A DNA stretch of 64,000 bases from DASPNH01 sp035626675 (GTDB taxonomy: Bacteria > Desulfobacterota > Binatia > UBA1149 > CAITLU01), in the NCBI GenBank assembly GCA_035626675.1, contig DASPNH010000202.1, positions 34,819 to 98,818 on the forward strand, read 5' to 3'. Both the position numbers and the translations under genes were made by a program. The notes under the pieces are model-generated. The model made no database searches. It worked only from the letters and a program-made list of their open reading frames with translations, and had not been told where the DNA came from. This document shows positions 8,530 to 16,712 of this stretch, piece by piece (the stretch's first letter is position 1; each line of letters starts with the position of its first letter).

Positions 8530-10074
8530 ATGAGCAGGCGCCTGGCATGTCTTGCCGCACTGTGCGCGCTGGCGGCCGGCTGCTTCAAGGTCGGTCCCGA
8601 CTATCGCGAGCCTCTGGTGCCTGCACTGTCGCGATGGAACGCGCCGCTGGAGCGCGGGCTCGAGCCGGGAGCGCGGGATCTCGCGCACTGGTGGCGTCTT
8701 CTCGGCGACCCGATGCTCGACTCGCTGATCGAGCGAGCGATCGCTCGCAACACCGACATCGCGCGTGCGACGGCAGCCGCGCTCGAGGCTCGTGCGCGGC
8801 GCACCGGCTCGATCGCATCGCTCTTTCCCGCCGCCGACGTCGATGCCGGCTACCGCAGGCAGAAGCGCACGGGCAGCTTCGGATCGTTCAGCAACGCGGA
8901 CGACGGCAGCGGATCGACCGGCGGCGGCAGCACGGGAGCGACGAACGCCTGGTCGGCGGGCTTCGATGCGAGCTGGGAGATCGATCTGTTCGGCGGCGTG
9001 CGTCGCGGCATCGAGGAGAGCCAGGCGACGCTGGAGGCCGCGCGCGCGGATCTGCGCGACGTCCTGGTGACGGTGCTGGCCGAGGTCGCACGCAACTACG
9101 TCGAGCTGCGCTCGCTGCAGGAACGAATCGCCATCGCCCACGCCAACGCGGAGAGCCAGGGCGAGACGCTGCAGCTGACGCGCTGGCGTTTCGAGGCAGG
9201 ACTGGTCGGCGATCTGGACGTGCAGCAGGCGACGTATCAGCTCTCGCAAACGCGGGCCGGCATCCCGACGCTGGAGAGCGAGCTCGCGCAGATCGGTCAT
9301 CGCCTTGCCGTGCTGCTCGGAGCTCCGGCCGGATCGCTCGATGCCGAGCTCGCCCCGCGCGGCCCGGTGCCCGAACCGCCTGCGCGCGTCGCCGTCGGAG
9401 TTCCGGCCGATCTGCTGCGCCGCCGCCCGGATGTTGCGGCGGCCGAGCGCCGGCTCGCCTCGGCGACCGCGGCCATCGGCGTGGCCACGGCCGACCTGTA
9501 TCCGAAGCTGTCGCTGACCGGATCGCTCGAGCTGTCGGCGACGTCGCTGAGCGGGCTCGACGACGACAGCGCCCGCGGCTACGGCATCGGCCCGAGCCTG
9601 CGCTGGAATCTCTTCGATGCCGGTCGCATCCGGGCCGAGATCGCCGCGCGCTCGGCGCAGGCCGATCAGGCGCTGGCTGACTACGAGGCGGCCGTGCTGG
9701 CCGCGTACGAGGAAGCCGAGAACGCGCTCGTCGCATTCGCACGCGAGCAGGTCCGCCGCGATCGCCTGGCGCACGCGGTCGGTGCTGCGCGCGACGCGGA
9801 AAGGCTCGCGCGCTTCCAGTACGAGAACGGCGTGATCGACTTCCAGTCGGTGCTCGAGGCGCAGCGCGCGCGGCTCGGGCTGGAAGAGTCGCTGGCGATC
9901 AGCCACGCCGCCGTCACCACCAATCTGGTGGCGCTGTACAAGGCACTCGGCGGCGGATGGGAACGCGTCCAGCCGCCGCCGGTGACATCGCCCGTCGTGC
10001 AGGAGGACGCACCACGCGCGCGCGATGCGCCGTCGTCGCCTGGCGCGGGAGAAGTCAGTACACGAACGGAATGA
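8530..10074 (+). CDS. Outer-membrane efflux lipoprotein, OprM/NodT family
   Basis: The 514-residue TolC-like channel has a lipoprotein signal (LACLAALCALAAGC) and the family opening FKVGPDYREP. Two outer-membrane-factor domains follow, with helical repeats such as ATYQLSQTRAGIPTLESEL and the typical RRPDVAAAERRLASATA. It starts 111 bp after the permease and is almost certainly the channel of that exporter. The gap contains a near copy of the permease's last bases: ATGAGTAGC occurs at both 8411 and 8463, which looks like a small duplication. The C-terminal tail is Pro/Ala-rich. The gene overlaps the convergent sterol-reductase gene by 20 bp. Confidence 0.92.
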   Translation: MSRRLACLAALCALAAGCFKVGPDYREPLVPALSRWNAPLERGLEPGARDLAHWWRLLGDPMLDSLIERAIARNTDIARATAAALEARARRTGSIASLFPAADVDAGYRRQKRTGSFGSFSNADDGSGSTGGGSTGATNAWSAGFDASWEIDLFGGVRRGIEESQATLEAARADLRDVLVTVLAEVARNYVELRSLQERIAIAHANAESQGETLQLTRWRFEAGLVGDLDVQQATYQLSQTRAGIPTLESELAQIGHRLAVLLGAPAGSLDAELAPRGPVPEPPARVAVGVPADLLRRRPDVAAAERRLASATAAIGVATADLYPKLSLTGSLELSATSLSGLDDDSARGYGIGPSLRWNLFDAGRIRAEIAARSAQADQALADYEAAVLAAYEEAENALVAFAREQVRRDRLAHAVGAARDAERLARFQYENGVIDFQSVLEAQRARLGLEESLAISHAAVTTNLVALYKALGGGWERVQPPPVTSPVVQEDAPRARDAPSSPGAGEVSTRTE

Positions 10075-11131
10075 TGCGCCACGGCACGCGGCGGCAGTAC
10101 TCCTGCCACAGCTCCCCGTAGCGCTCGGCGCAGCGACGGTCGTCGTCGGCCTGGCGCGGAAACAGCAGCGCCACGTAGTAGAGCGGATAGAGCCACGGCG
10201 CCAGGACGCCGGGATGCCCGAGGCTCAGCGTCAACCCGCACGCCATCAGGATCTCGCCCAGATAGTTGATGTGACGCGAGAGTCCCCAGAAACCGCCCGT
10301 CAGCACGTGGCGGCCGCCGTCGCTCAGAGGCCGCGGATCCAGAACGCCGAAGGCCTTGGCCTGCGGGTCACGCTTGAACTGGAACTTCTGGAGATTGGCG
10401 CCGCGCGACAGCACCCAGCCGCCGAAGAACATCAGCGCACACAGCGCCAGAGCCAGTGCCGAAGTGTGAGGATTCGGCAGTTCGGCCACTGCCCACAACC
10501 CGATGCAGTAGAAGAACGGATAGAAGACCAGGCATCCCCACCCCAGCTTGAATCCCACGCGCTCGGCCATGAAGTCGTAGGTGTAAAGATGCACCTCTTC
10601 GAAGTTCAGGTACTCGACCACGAAGAAGCTGAACATCGCTGCGTACAGGAAGACGCCGGGAGAAGGGTCGTTCGGATGCAGCGCTACGTGATGCGCCGTG
10701 AACGACAGGATGTTGAGCTCGAGCATGACGGCGCCGATCAGGTAGAGAACCATCTTGGCGTCGAGCAGTCCGCCGGCCGTCTGCGGATTCTCCCAGCGGC
10801 CCAGGTAGAGCTCTTCGAGAAGGCTCTTGCCCGCCACCTTGGGCGCCGGCAGCACGATGGCCAGCGTGAATACCAGGCCGAGAGCGCACGCGCCTGCGGC
10901 CATGTCCCAGCGGTGAACGTAGAAGGCGTCCCACGCCAGCACACCCAGCTGACAGGCAAGCGCCCACGCGGCGATGGTGATGACGAGGACGCGAAGACCG
11001 TTGAGGCGGTAGCGCAGGCGCTCGCCCGTGACTTTGTCGACGACATAGCCGGTCACCCAGCGGCCCGGCACGATGAGGTGCAGCCCGAGGATGAAGGCGT
11101 AGATCAGCAGCGGCCAGAGGAATGCAGGCAC
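10055..11131 (-). CDS. ERG4/ERG24-family sterol reductase
   Basis: The 358-residue integral membrane protein has at least eight hydrophobic segments and the C-terminal signature of sterol C14- and C24(28)-reductases. That signature comprises GLSRHINYLGE (283-293), PRQADDDRRCAERYG (325-339) and VPWRIIPFVY (349-358). In eukaryotes this family reduces double bonds of sterol intermediates with NADPH; a few bacterial sterol makers also carry it. C14, C24 or C7 specificity cannot be told from sequence by eye. No squalene epoxidase or oxidosqualene cyclase is present in the window. It diverges from the small secreted protein at 11387. An isoprenylcysteine methyltransferase-like (ICMT) protein is the main alternative for the C-terminal motif, but the length and DDDRRC favour ERG4/24. 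Confidence 0.85.
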   Translation of the reverse strand: MPAFLWPLLIYAFILGLHLIVPGRWVTGYVVDKVTGERLRYRLNGLRVLVITIAAWALACQLGVLAWDAFYVHRWDMAAGACALGLVFTLAIVLPAPKVAGKSLLEELYLGRWENPQTAGGLLDAKMVLYLIGAVMLELNILSFTAHHVALHPNDPSPGVFLYAAMFSFFVVEYLNFEEVHLYTYDFMAERVGFKLGWGCLVFYPFFYCIGLWAVAELPNPHTSALALALCALMFFGGWVLSRGANLQKFQFKRDPQAKAFGVLDPRPLSDGGRHVLTGGFWGLSRHINYLGEILMACGLTLSLGHPGVLAPWLYPLYYVALLFPRQADDDRRCAERYGELWQEYCRRVPWRIIPFVY

Positions 11132-11386
11132 GTGTCTCCCTCCCTCATGGGTGGTGCATCACGGATTCGTTCCGCTACCGGGGTTGCATCTATGCCGTCG
11201 GTGCCGATGTTTCCAGGCGGACCGGCGGCGTTTCGCGATCACGGCGACGGGCGCGCAATCACCCAAATGCCATGGCGTGACTACCCCGTTTCCATTATCG
11301 TTTTGAATGTCTGGCCCCTCATGACGTCGGTTGAGGCGAGGGACCTGATCCTTAGCGGGACGAGAAGGCCTCGACGAGGAAGAGAA

Positions 11387-11722
11387 ATGAAGAAGTTCGG
11401 CATGATGTTGGCGGCAGTTGCGACGGCGCTGATGCTGTCGGCCTCGGCGGCAGACGCCGGCGGCTGGCGCGGCGGCCATCGCGGCCACTGGGGAGGCGGT
11501 CATCACTGGGGCGGCCACCGAGGCCACCACGGCGCGGCGATTGCCCTCGGCATCACCGGCGCATTCCTGGGCGGCGCGGCGCTGGCACATTCGTACGCGT
11601 ATCCGCGTCCGTATTACGGCTACGGCTACGGCCCGGGCTACTACAGCTACGGTCCGCGCTACTACTACCCGGCCCCGGTTCGTCGCTACTACTACCCGCC
11701 CCCGGGGTACTACCCGTACTGA
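11387..11722 (+). CDS. Small exported Gly/His/Tyr-rich protein
   Basis: The 111-residue product has a clear signal peptide (MKKFGMMLAAVATALMLSASAADA). A Gly/His/Trp-rich stretch (about 25-50) and a short hydrophobic segment (AIALGITGAFLGGAALA) follow. The tail is dominated by Tyr, Pro and Gly (about 68-111). The ATG at 11387 follows a strong GAGGAAGAG ribosome site at 11376-11384. Such proteins are common in proteobacteria; metal binding by the His-rich part or envelope association is possible but unproven. A perfect 15-bp stem hairpin 30 bp downstream (11752-11784) is its likely terminator. Confidence 0.82.
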   Translation: MKKFGMMLAAVATALMLSASAADAGGWRGGHRGHWGGGHHWGGHRGHHGAAIALGITGAFLGGAALAHSYAYPRPYYGYGYGPGYYSYGPRYYYPAPVRRYYYPPPGYYPY

Positions 11723-11751
11723 TCTCGAGGGCATGCCCTTCGAGCGCTCGC

Positions 11752-11784
11752 ATCGCCCGCGACGGAAGCTCCGTCGCGGGCGAT
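11752..11784 (+). terminator. Hairpin terminator after the Gly/His/Tyr-rich gene
   Basis: A perfect 15-bp stem pairs 11752-11766 with 11770-11784 around the loop AGC, followed by TTCGTT. It is GC-rich and lies 30 bp after the stop codon at 11722. The T-tract is weak. Confidence 0.7.
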
Positions 11785-11821
11785 TTCGTTCCAGGCCCCT
11801 GCGATTTCGTTTCAGGCCCCT
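11780..11821. repeat. Direct duplication of a 21-bp unit
   Basis: GCGATTTCGTTCCAGGCCCCT (11780-11800, quoted minus its last base here as GCGATTTCGTTCCAGGCCCC) is repeated at 11801-11821 with one substitution. The first copy overlaps the right arm of the terminator at 11752-11784. Confidence 0.75.
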
Positions 11822-12053
11822 GAGATGTCATTGGCGCCGCGCAGCATCGGACCTTTGGCGCGGCGCGACAAGAATCTTCTTCTTGCCACAGCCCGTTTCT
11901 CGACATTATTCTCGCGGCAAGAGCGCGAGGCCCGACAGTGAGCGAGGCGCGCGCGATTAGCGCCCCGACGTTTCGGGCAAATGCCATAGCCCGCATTACG
12001 AGAGCGCGTCCTTTGCGCCCGGCTGTCGATCTTGCAGCCGGGCGCAATTTTTT
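11822..12053 (+). ncRNA. Possible small RNA ending in an intrinsic terminator
   Basis: This 230-bp stretch holds no convincing reading frame yet ends in a textbook terminator on the plus strand (12013-12053). No plus-strand protein gene lies between the previous terminator and this one. Something must therefore be transcribed rightward here, and a small RNA is the simplest explanation. I see no clear promoter and no match to a known RNA family. Confidence 0.3.
12013..12053 (+). terminator. Intrinsic terminator (13-bp stem plus T6)
   Basis: A perfect stem pairs TTGCGCCCGGCTG (12013-12025) with 12035-12047 across a 9-nt loop, followed directly by TTTTTT at 12048-12053. It points rightward and also separates the leftward gene at 12185 from upstream transcription. 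Confidence 0.85.
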
Positions 12054-12184
12054 GAGGGCAAGCGGCGGCCGGCGTTTTCCAAGCCGCGTTCTCGCAGCGC
12101 CACTGCACCACCGTACGTGCGCGCGCGTCGGAGGCGCGTCGCTTCTGATCCGGCCGCGCCACTCTCGTCTCGATCCATGCCCCT

Positions 12185-13720
12185 TCATTCGTCCAGCCAG
12201 CCCAGTCGCTGCAGCGTGCGGCGCAGGCGCTCGTCGTCCTTGGACAGCGGCGGCAGCCAGGCTCGAACCCGCTCTCGATCCCACCAGCGGCCTTGTCCGT
12301 TGTCGGGGTCGGCAAACTCGTAGCGATACAGCGTCGCGCGCACGTGGCGCGGCGGGCGGTCGGGAAACGGGTTGTCGGCGAACAGCGAGAGCGCGCCGGC
12401 ATCGTCGTGCAGCAGCTTCCAGACCAGGTGCAGCGTCCAGGGATAGTCCTCGGCGCGGCTCATCGAGGCGAACCACATCTGCCAGTCCAGACGCGGCTGG
12501 TAGGGCGCGATCTGCACGGGCATCGCGTCGACCTCGACCGGAAGCGCGCGATAGCGGTACGGCTTCCACTGCGCCTGCTCGTCGGCGATCTCGGCATCGG
12601 TGCCTTCGAAGACGACGTTCATGCGAATGCGGCCGACGCTGCCGAAGGCCCCGTACGTGTTGACGATGGCCAGCGGATCGAAGGACGTGTTCATGACCTG
12701 GCTGGCCGACAGCAGATTGAACGCCGGTGGGATGCTGAGAACCGCAACCAGGATCGTCACCGCCACCGAAGTCCGCTGCATGCCGCGGCTGGGCACGGCC
12801 GCCGCACGCGCCGCGTGCGCCTTTGCGACCAGAGAGCGCGGAAGAACGCGCGACCAGAAGACGTCGTCGAAACACGCCAGCGCCGGCACGATCGTCAGCC
12901 AGTTCAGGAAGGAAAGGTTGCCGCTGGCAATCAACGCGAGCTGGAACGATACGATGATCAGGCCCGCCGCGTAGCGCGCCCGACCCGGCCACAAGACCAG
13001 CCACGGCGCCGCCAGCTCGGCCACATGATTGAACGCGACGCCGGCGCGCAGCAGCGGCCGCGGCAGGAAGTGGAACCACCTGCTGAGAGGATTGGGGATC
13101 GGCTGGGTCTCGAAGTGGTAGTCGAGCGCGGTCAGATTGCGCCAGACCTCGTCGCCGCGAAGCTTGATCAGGCCCGCGCCGAGCATGATGCGGAAGATCA
13201 GCCACCGATACAGCGCAAGGATGGCGCGCGGCGGCTCGCGTTTCGGGAAGGGCCGGCCGTCGAGGAGCGGGCAAAGGAAGATGGCCAGGAAGCCCGTCTC
13301 CAGCAGCTGGATCTCCCAGCCGTAGCCGTACCAGTCCTGCCCCACGCGCACGATGGACATGTAGAGCGCCCACAGCGCCGTCATGACGACCGCGTTGGCG
13401 TAGCCGGCCGTCACCGCCAGCGACAGGGCAAGGCCCGTGTAGGCAACGGCCATCAGCGCGTTGTCGGAAGCGTCGATCCAGAACAGCGACGGCAGACGTA
13501 CCAGCGAGGCCCAGGTCGAGCCGAAGTGGTCGCGCACCGCGGCAAGGAAGCGCTCGACCGGCATCAATCCCTGCGAGCCGATCAGCGGCAGCAGCTGGCG
13601 CGTCGCCGCCAGGAACGCGACCGCATAGACGGCTCCGAGCAGACGAAGGATGACGAAGCGAGTCAGCCACCAGGACGGCGGATCAGCTCGCTTACTTCTT
13701 GTCGGTTGCGCGGTGCTCAT
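12185..13720 (-). CDS. Lipase maturation factor-like multi-pass membrane protein (LMF1/LMF2 family)
   Basis: The 511-residue protein has about eight membrane segments in its first 330 residues. Recognisable family stretches are YRWLIFRIMLGAGLIKLRGD, HFETQPIPNPLSRWFHFLP and FNHVAELAAPWLVLWPG, then a soluble C-terminal domain containing QMWFASMSRAEDYPWTLHLV. In animals LMF1 sits in the ER membrane and helps lipoprotein lipase fold; bacterial members share the HTTM-like membrane core and have no established role. The start is the ATG ending at 13720. It stands alone, diverging from the cNMP-binding gene. Confidence 0.82.
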   Translation of the reverse strand: MSTAQPTRSKRADPPSWWLTRFVILRLLGAVYAVAFLAATRQLLPLIGSQGLMPVERFLAAVRDHFGSTWASLVRLPSLFWIDASDNALMAVAYTGLALSLAVTAGYANAVVMTALWALYMSIVRVGQDWYGYGWEIQLLETGFLAIFLCPLLDGRPFPKREPPRAILALYRWLIFRIMLGAGLIKLRGDEVWRNLTALDYHFETQPIPNPLSRWFHFLPRPLLRAGVAFNHVAELAAPWLVLWPGRARYAAGLIIVSFQLALIASGNLSFLNWLTIVPALACFDDVFWSRVLPRSLVAKAHAARAAAVPSRGMQRTSVAVTILVAVLSIPPAFNLLSASQVMNTSFDPLAIVNTYGAFGSVGRIRMNVVFEGTDAEIADEQAQWKPYRYRALPVEVDAMPVQIAPYQPRLDWQMWFASMSRAEDYPWTLHLVWKLLHDDAGALSLFADNPFPDRPPRHVRATLYRYEFADPDNGQGRWWDRERVRAWLPPLSKDDERLRRTLQRLGWLDE

Positions 13721-13839
13721 CGGCTACCACTACGCCCGGCTTGTTGAGCGAACGCTCGATGCCACGTGGTGCCTCGCGCAACTCTTGCTTGAGGTCTCAA
13801 TACGAGACATACCGCTGCGGCAACTTACGGGGGATGCAG

Positions 13840-14211
13840 ATGGCCGGACCACTTTTGCGATTGGAGAAGCTCTTCGCGAGCTCGAAGCGCATCGAGTCTT
13901 TCACTGCCGGTAGCACCGTCTTTCAGCAGGGTGATCCCGGCGACTCCATGTACGTCGTGCTCGAGGGCACCGTCGACATCATGCTCGGCGACAAGCTTCT
14001 GGATCTGTCGGGCCCTGGCGATCTCCTTGGCGAAATGTCTCTCATCGACAACAAGGCCCGCAGCGCGACCGCCGTGGCTCGCACCGACGTCAAGCTGGCG
14101 CGCGTCGACGAAGGGGCGTTCCTGACGATGGTGCAGGAAACGCCGTTCTTCGCGCTGCACGTCATGCGGGTGCTGGTGGAGAGAATGCGGCGCTCGCGCG
14201 CCCGTCTCTAG
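13840..14211 (+). CDS. Cyclic nucleotide-binding domain protein
   Basis: This small 123-residue protein consists of essentially one cNMP-binding (Crp-like) beta-roll: STVFQQGDPGDSMYVVLEG, then LGEMSLIDNKARSATAVA at the phosphate-binding cassette position. No DNA-binding helix-turn-helix or enzymatic domain follows, so it is a stand-alone sensor or adaptor. GGGGG at 13829-13833 fits the ATG at 13840; an ATG at 13834 is in frame but too close to it. The upstream region holds the inverted repeat GTCTC-AATAC-GAGAC (13794-13808), a possible regulator site. The ligand (cAMP, cGMP or other) is unknown. Confidence 0.8.
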   Translation: MAGPLLRLEKLFASSKRIESFTAGSTVFQQGDPGDSMYVVLEGTVDIMLGDKLLDLSGPGDLLGEMSLIDNKARSATAVARTDVKLARVDEGAFLTMVQETPFFALHVMRVLVERMRRSRARL

Positions 14212-14238
14212 CGCGCGCCTTCTCGCTCGCGTCTACGC

Positions 14239-15003
14239 TCAATCGTCGTTCTGCTCGCGCTCGCGCCGCTCCACCGCGGCCAGCGAGAGGATCTGGCGCG
14301 CCACTTCGTCCATCAACGCATCGCGCGTCTCCACGGTGTAGGCGGAAGCATCGATCGGCTCGCCGACGTGGACTTCGGCGGTACAGCCCAGCTGCAGGCT
14401 GCGAAAGGTCTTGGGCGGCAGCACCTGGCGCGCGCCGCGGATGCCGATGGGCACGATCGTCGCGCCCGTCTCCAGCGCCAGCATGAACCCGCCCTTCTTG
14501 AACGGTCCGAGCCGGCCGTCGCGCGAGCGCGTGCCTTCGGGCGCGACCCACAGGACGATGCCGCTCTCCATCTTGGCGCGGGCCTGGGCAAGATCGCGCA
14601 AGGCCTGCTCGCGGTTCTTGCGATCGATGGATGCGAACTCGCCCGCGCGCAGGCCACGTCCCCAGATCGGAATCGAGAACAGCTCCTTCTTCGTCAGCAT
14701 CCGGATCGAGCCCGGCAGGGCCACGAAGATCAGCGGAATGTCGTAGAGGCTCGAGTGATTGCTCATGAGGATGGTCGGCTTGCCATCCTCGCCGAAACGC
14801 AGGCCGCGCGGATTGACCGCGCGGCAGCGGAGCTCGGCCAGGTCGATGAGGCGCTGCGACCACCAGCGCAGCCGGCGGTCGCCATCGGCTCGGCGGAACG
14901 TGCCGCGGTAGACTTCCCAGATCGTGGCGATGGAAATGCGCAGCGTCGCCGCAACGGTGCGCAGGAGAATCAACGCCGAGCGTGGTCCACCGGCTTTCTT
15001 CAA
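14239..15003 (-). CDS. 1-acyl-sn-glycerol-3-phosphate acyltransferase (PlsC family)
   Basis: The roughly 254-residue enzyme acylates lysophosphatidic acid in phospholipid synthesis. Motif I is NHSSLYD (HX4D), motif II is ASIDRKNREQA, motif III is PEGTRSRDG and motif IV is IVPIGIRG. An N-terminal hydrophobic segment (about ALILLRTVAATLRISIATIW) anchors it in the inner membrane. No ATG is available; I chose a TTG ending at 15003 (LKKAGGPRS...), but a TTG about 11 codons later is equally possible. Reading further upstream gives sequence without family similarity. It lies downstream of, and on the same strand as, the alpha/beta hydrolase gene. Confidence 0.83.
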   Translation of the reverse strand: MKKAGGPRSALILLRTVAATLRISIATIWEVYRGTFRRADGDRRLRWWSQRLIDLAELRCRAVNPRGLRFGEDGKPTILMSNHSSLYDIPLIFVALPGSIRMLTKKELFSIPIWGRGLRAGEFASIDRKNREQALRDLAQARAKMESGIVLWVAPEGTRSRDGRLGPFKKGGFMLALETGATIVPIGIRGARQVLPPKTFRSLQLGCTAEVHVGEPIDASAYTVETRDALMDEVARQILSLAAVERREREQNDD

Positions 15004-15103
15004 GGTTGATGCCCGGAAGGCTCGCACGCCGGCGCGCGAGCCGCGGGGCGAGCGTAGCACTTCTGGGAACGGGAGCGAGAGCCGGGGTGTTGCCGGACCG
15101 CGT

Positions 15104-16012
15104 TCAGGACGCGCGGCGGCGCAGCAGCTCGTGAACCTTCTCGTCGGTGATGTCGGCAGGCTCGGTCGTATCGAGGAAGTCCAGCAGCACGTCGGCGAAG
15201 CGGCTCGGATCGTCGCGATGCGGGAAGTGGCCGGCGCCGGGGAAGAGCTCGAGCCGGCTGCCGGGCACGGCGGCGTGCGCCTCCAGGCCATGCTGCATCG
15301 GAATGATCGGATCGCGCTCGCCCCAGACGATCATCACCGGCAGGCCCACATCCATCAGGTACAGGCGATCGGTGGCGCTGACTCTCTGGCCGCCGGCATC
15401 GACGATGGTGCGAAGCGTGTGCAGGAAGGCGCGCCGGCTGTCGGCGTCGCCGAGCGAGCAGAAGCCCCGCCAGCCCTCTTCCAGATCGGGCCCGGCGCGA
15501 AGGCCGAGGCGCGCGAGCATCGAGCCCGCCGAGTTGACGGCGTCTCGCACGCCCGGCGCACACATCAGCGGCAGCACCCATTCCGAGCCGGGCAGCGTGG
15601 CCGCGCGCAGGCTGGCGTGGACTTCCTCGCCCAGCCCGCCGCTGGAGACGAGCACGAGGCGGTCGCAGCGCTGCGGAAACTGATAGGCGAACTGCATCGC
15701 CACGCCGCCGCCGAGCGAGTGCCCGATCACGGTTGCATGCGAATGACCGAGCACTGCCAGCAGATCACGGATGCCGCTGGCATAGGCGCCGAGCGAATAG
15801 TCGCCGCGCGGCTTGGCCGAGTCGCCGTGGCCGAGCAGATCCGGCGCGATGACCGTGTAGCGCGCGGCGAGAGCCGGAATGATTTCGTCCCAGGTCGCCG
15901 AGGTGCCGGCGATGCCGTGGATCAGCAGCACCACAGGCCCGCGGCCTGCGGTTCGGTAGCGGATGCGGTGTCCATGCAGAAGGACGTCGCGCGTGGTGGC
16001 AACTTCTCTCAT
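15104..16012 (-). CDS. Alpha/beta hydrolase (MhpC/epoxide-hydrolase-like)
   Basis: The 302-residue enzyme has an oxyanion-hole motif LLIHGIAGTS, the nucleophile elbow GHSLGGG, an acid near VIWGERDPIIP and the catalytic His in GAGHFPHRDDP. It resembles C-C bond hydrolases and lactonases of catabolic pathways; the substrate is unknown. Its ATG at 16010-16012 overlaps the TGA of the upstream TetR gene (ATGA), so regulator and enzyme are translated from one message. That pairing suggests the TetR ligand is the hydrolase substrate or a related acyl compound. Confidence 0.88.
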   Translation of the reverse strand: MREVATTRDVLLHGHRIRYRTAGRGPVVLLIHGIAGTSATWDEIIPALAARYTVIAPDLLGHGDSAKPRGDYSLGAYASGIRDLLAVLGHSHATVIGHSLGGGVAMQFAYQFPQRCDRLVLVSSGGLGEEVHASLRAATLPGSEWVLPLMCAPGVRDAVNSAGSMLARLGLRAGPDLEEGWRGFCSLGDADSRRAFLHTLRTIVDAGGQRVSATDRLYLMDVGLPVMIVWGERDPIIPMQHGLEAHAAVPGSRLELFPGAGHFPHRDDPSRFADVLLDFLDTTEPADITDEKVHELLRRRAS

Positions 16013-16647
16013 CGAGATTTCCCTGGTTTGGAGGTCAGCGTGGGCTTCTTGGGAAGGTGGCGAAGTCCCATCCAGGCAAGCGCGGCGATATGCCCTGCCA
16101 CGGACTCGACCGGCGGCCTTTTGGAGCTTTCCGTCCACCACTGGCCCACGAACGCGACCATGCCGACCAGCGCGTGCGCATAGATCGGTGCGGCCTTGGC
16201 ATCGTAGCCGGCCTTGCGGAACTGATCGGTGAAGATGGCGCCGACGCGGTCGGCGAGGTCGTACATGAGAGCCGGCATCTCGCCGGTGCGCTTGGAGGCC
16301 GGAGCATCCCGCAGCAGCATGGCAAAGCCTTCGGGCCGGTCCCGGACATAGCTGAGGAAGGCCAGTGCGGCCTGCTCCAGGCGCTCGCGCGGCGAGCCCT
16401 CGGAGATCGCCCCGACGATGCAGTTGACGATGTGCTCGATCTCGCGATCGACGACGACGGCGTAAAGGCCCTCCTTGCCGCCGAAGTGCTCGTAGACGAT
16501 GGGCTTGGAGATGCGGGCGCGCTCGGCGATCTCCTCGACCGAGGCGGCCTCGTAGCCGCGCTGCGCGAATACCTTGCGGCCGATGTCGACCAGCTGCGCG
16601 CGGCGCGCCTGGGCGGCAAGCCGCGGACCTTTCTCGTCCCTGCTCAT
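16009..16647 (-). CDS. TetR-family transcriptional regulator
   Basis: The 212-residue repressor has an N-terminal helix-turn-helix (RKVFAQRGYEAASVEEIAERA, then ISKPIVYEHFGGKEGLYAVV; about residues 22-66) and a ligand-binding helical domain. I chose the ATG at 16647 (MSRDEKGP). The longer in-frame reading translates operator repeats into the unnatural sequence LRFRNLRLRTLRFR, so it is rejected. Three palindromes TACGNNNNCGTA lie 24-65 bp upstream (16671-16712) and are the likely autoregulatory operator. The gene is coupled to the downstream hydrolase by a 4-bp overlap. Confidence 0.9.
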   Translation of the reverse strand: MSRDEKGPRLAAQARRAQLVDIGRKVFAQRGYEAASVEEIAERARISKPIVYEHFGGKEGLYAVVVDREIEHIVNCIVGAISEGSPRERLEQAALAFLSYVRDRPEGFAMLLRDAPASKRTGEMPALMYDLADRVGAIFTDQFRKAGYDAKAAPIYAHALVGMVAFVGQWWTESSKRPPVESVAGHIAALAWMGLRHLPKKPTLTSKPGKSR

Positions 16648-16670
16648 AGGGCCTACTGTGACAGGGTTAC

Positions 16671-16712
16671 TACGGAAGCGTAAGGTACGCAATCGTAGGT
16701 TACGGAAGCGTA
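16671..16712. promoter_or_regulatory. Triple palindromic operator for the TetR gene
   Basis: Three copies of TACGNNNNCGTA start at 16671, 16686 and 16701, that is at an exact 15-bp period. The outer two are identical (TACGGAAGCGTA); the middle one is TACGCAATCGTA. They lie in front of the TetR start (16647), and the third covers the last codons of the HicB-like gene. Confidence 0.7.

Noticed and set aside
6712..9906. A 1064-codon open frame on the minus strand across the ABC transporter genes
   Set aside because: It is antisense to three well-supported genes and its translation is low-complexity His/Arg/Gln/Ala-rich, as expected for a GC-rich shadow frame.
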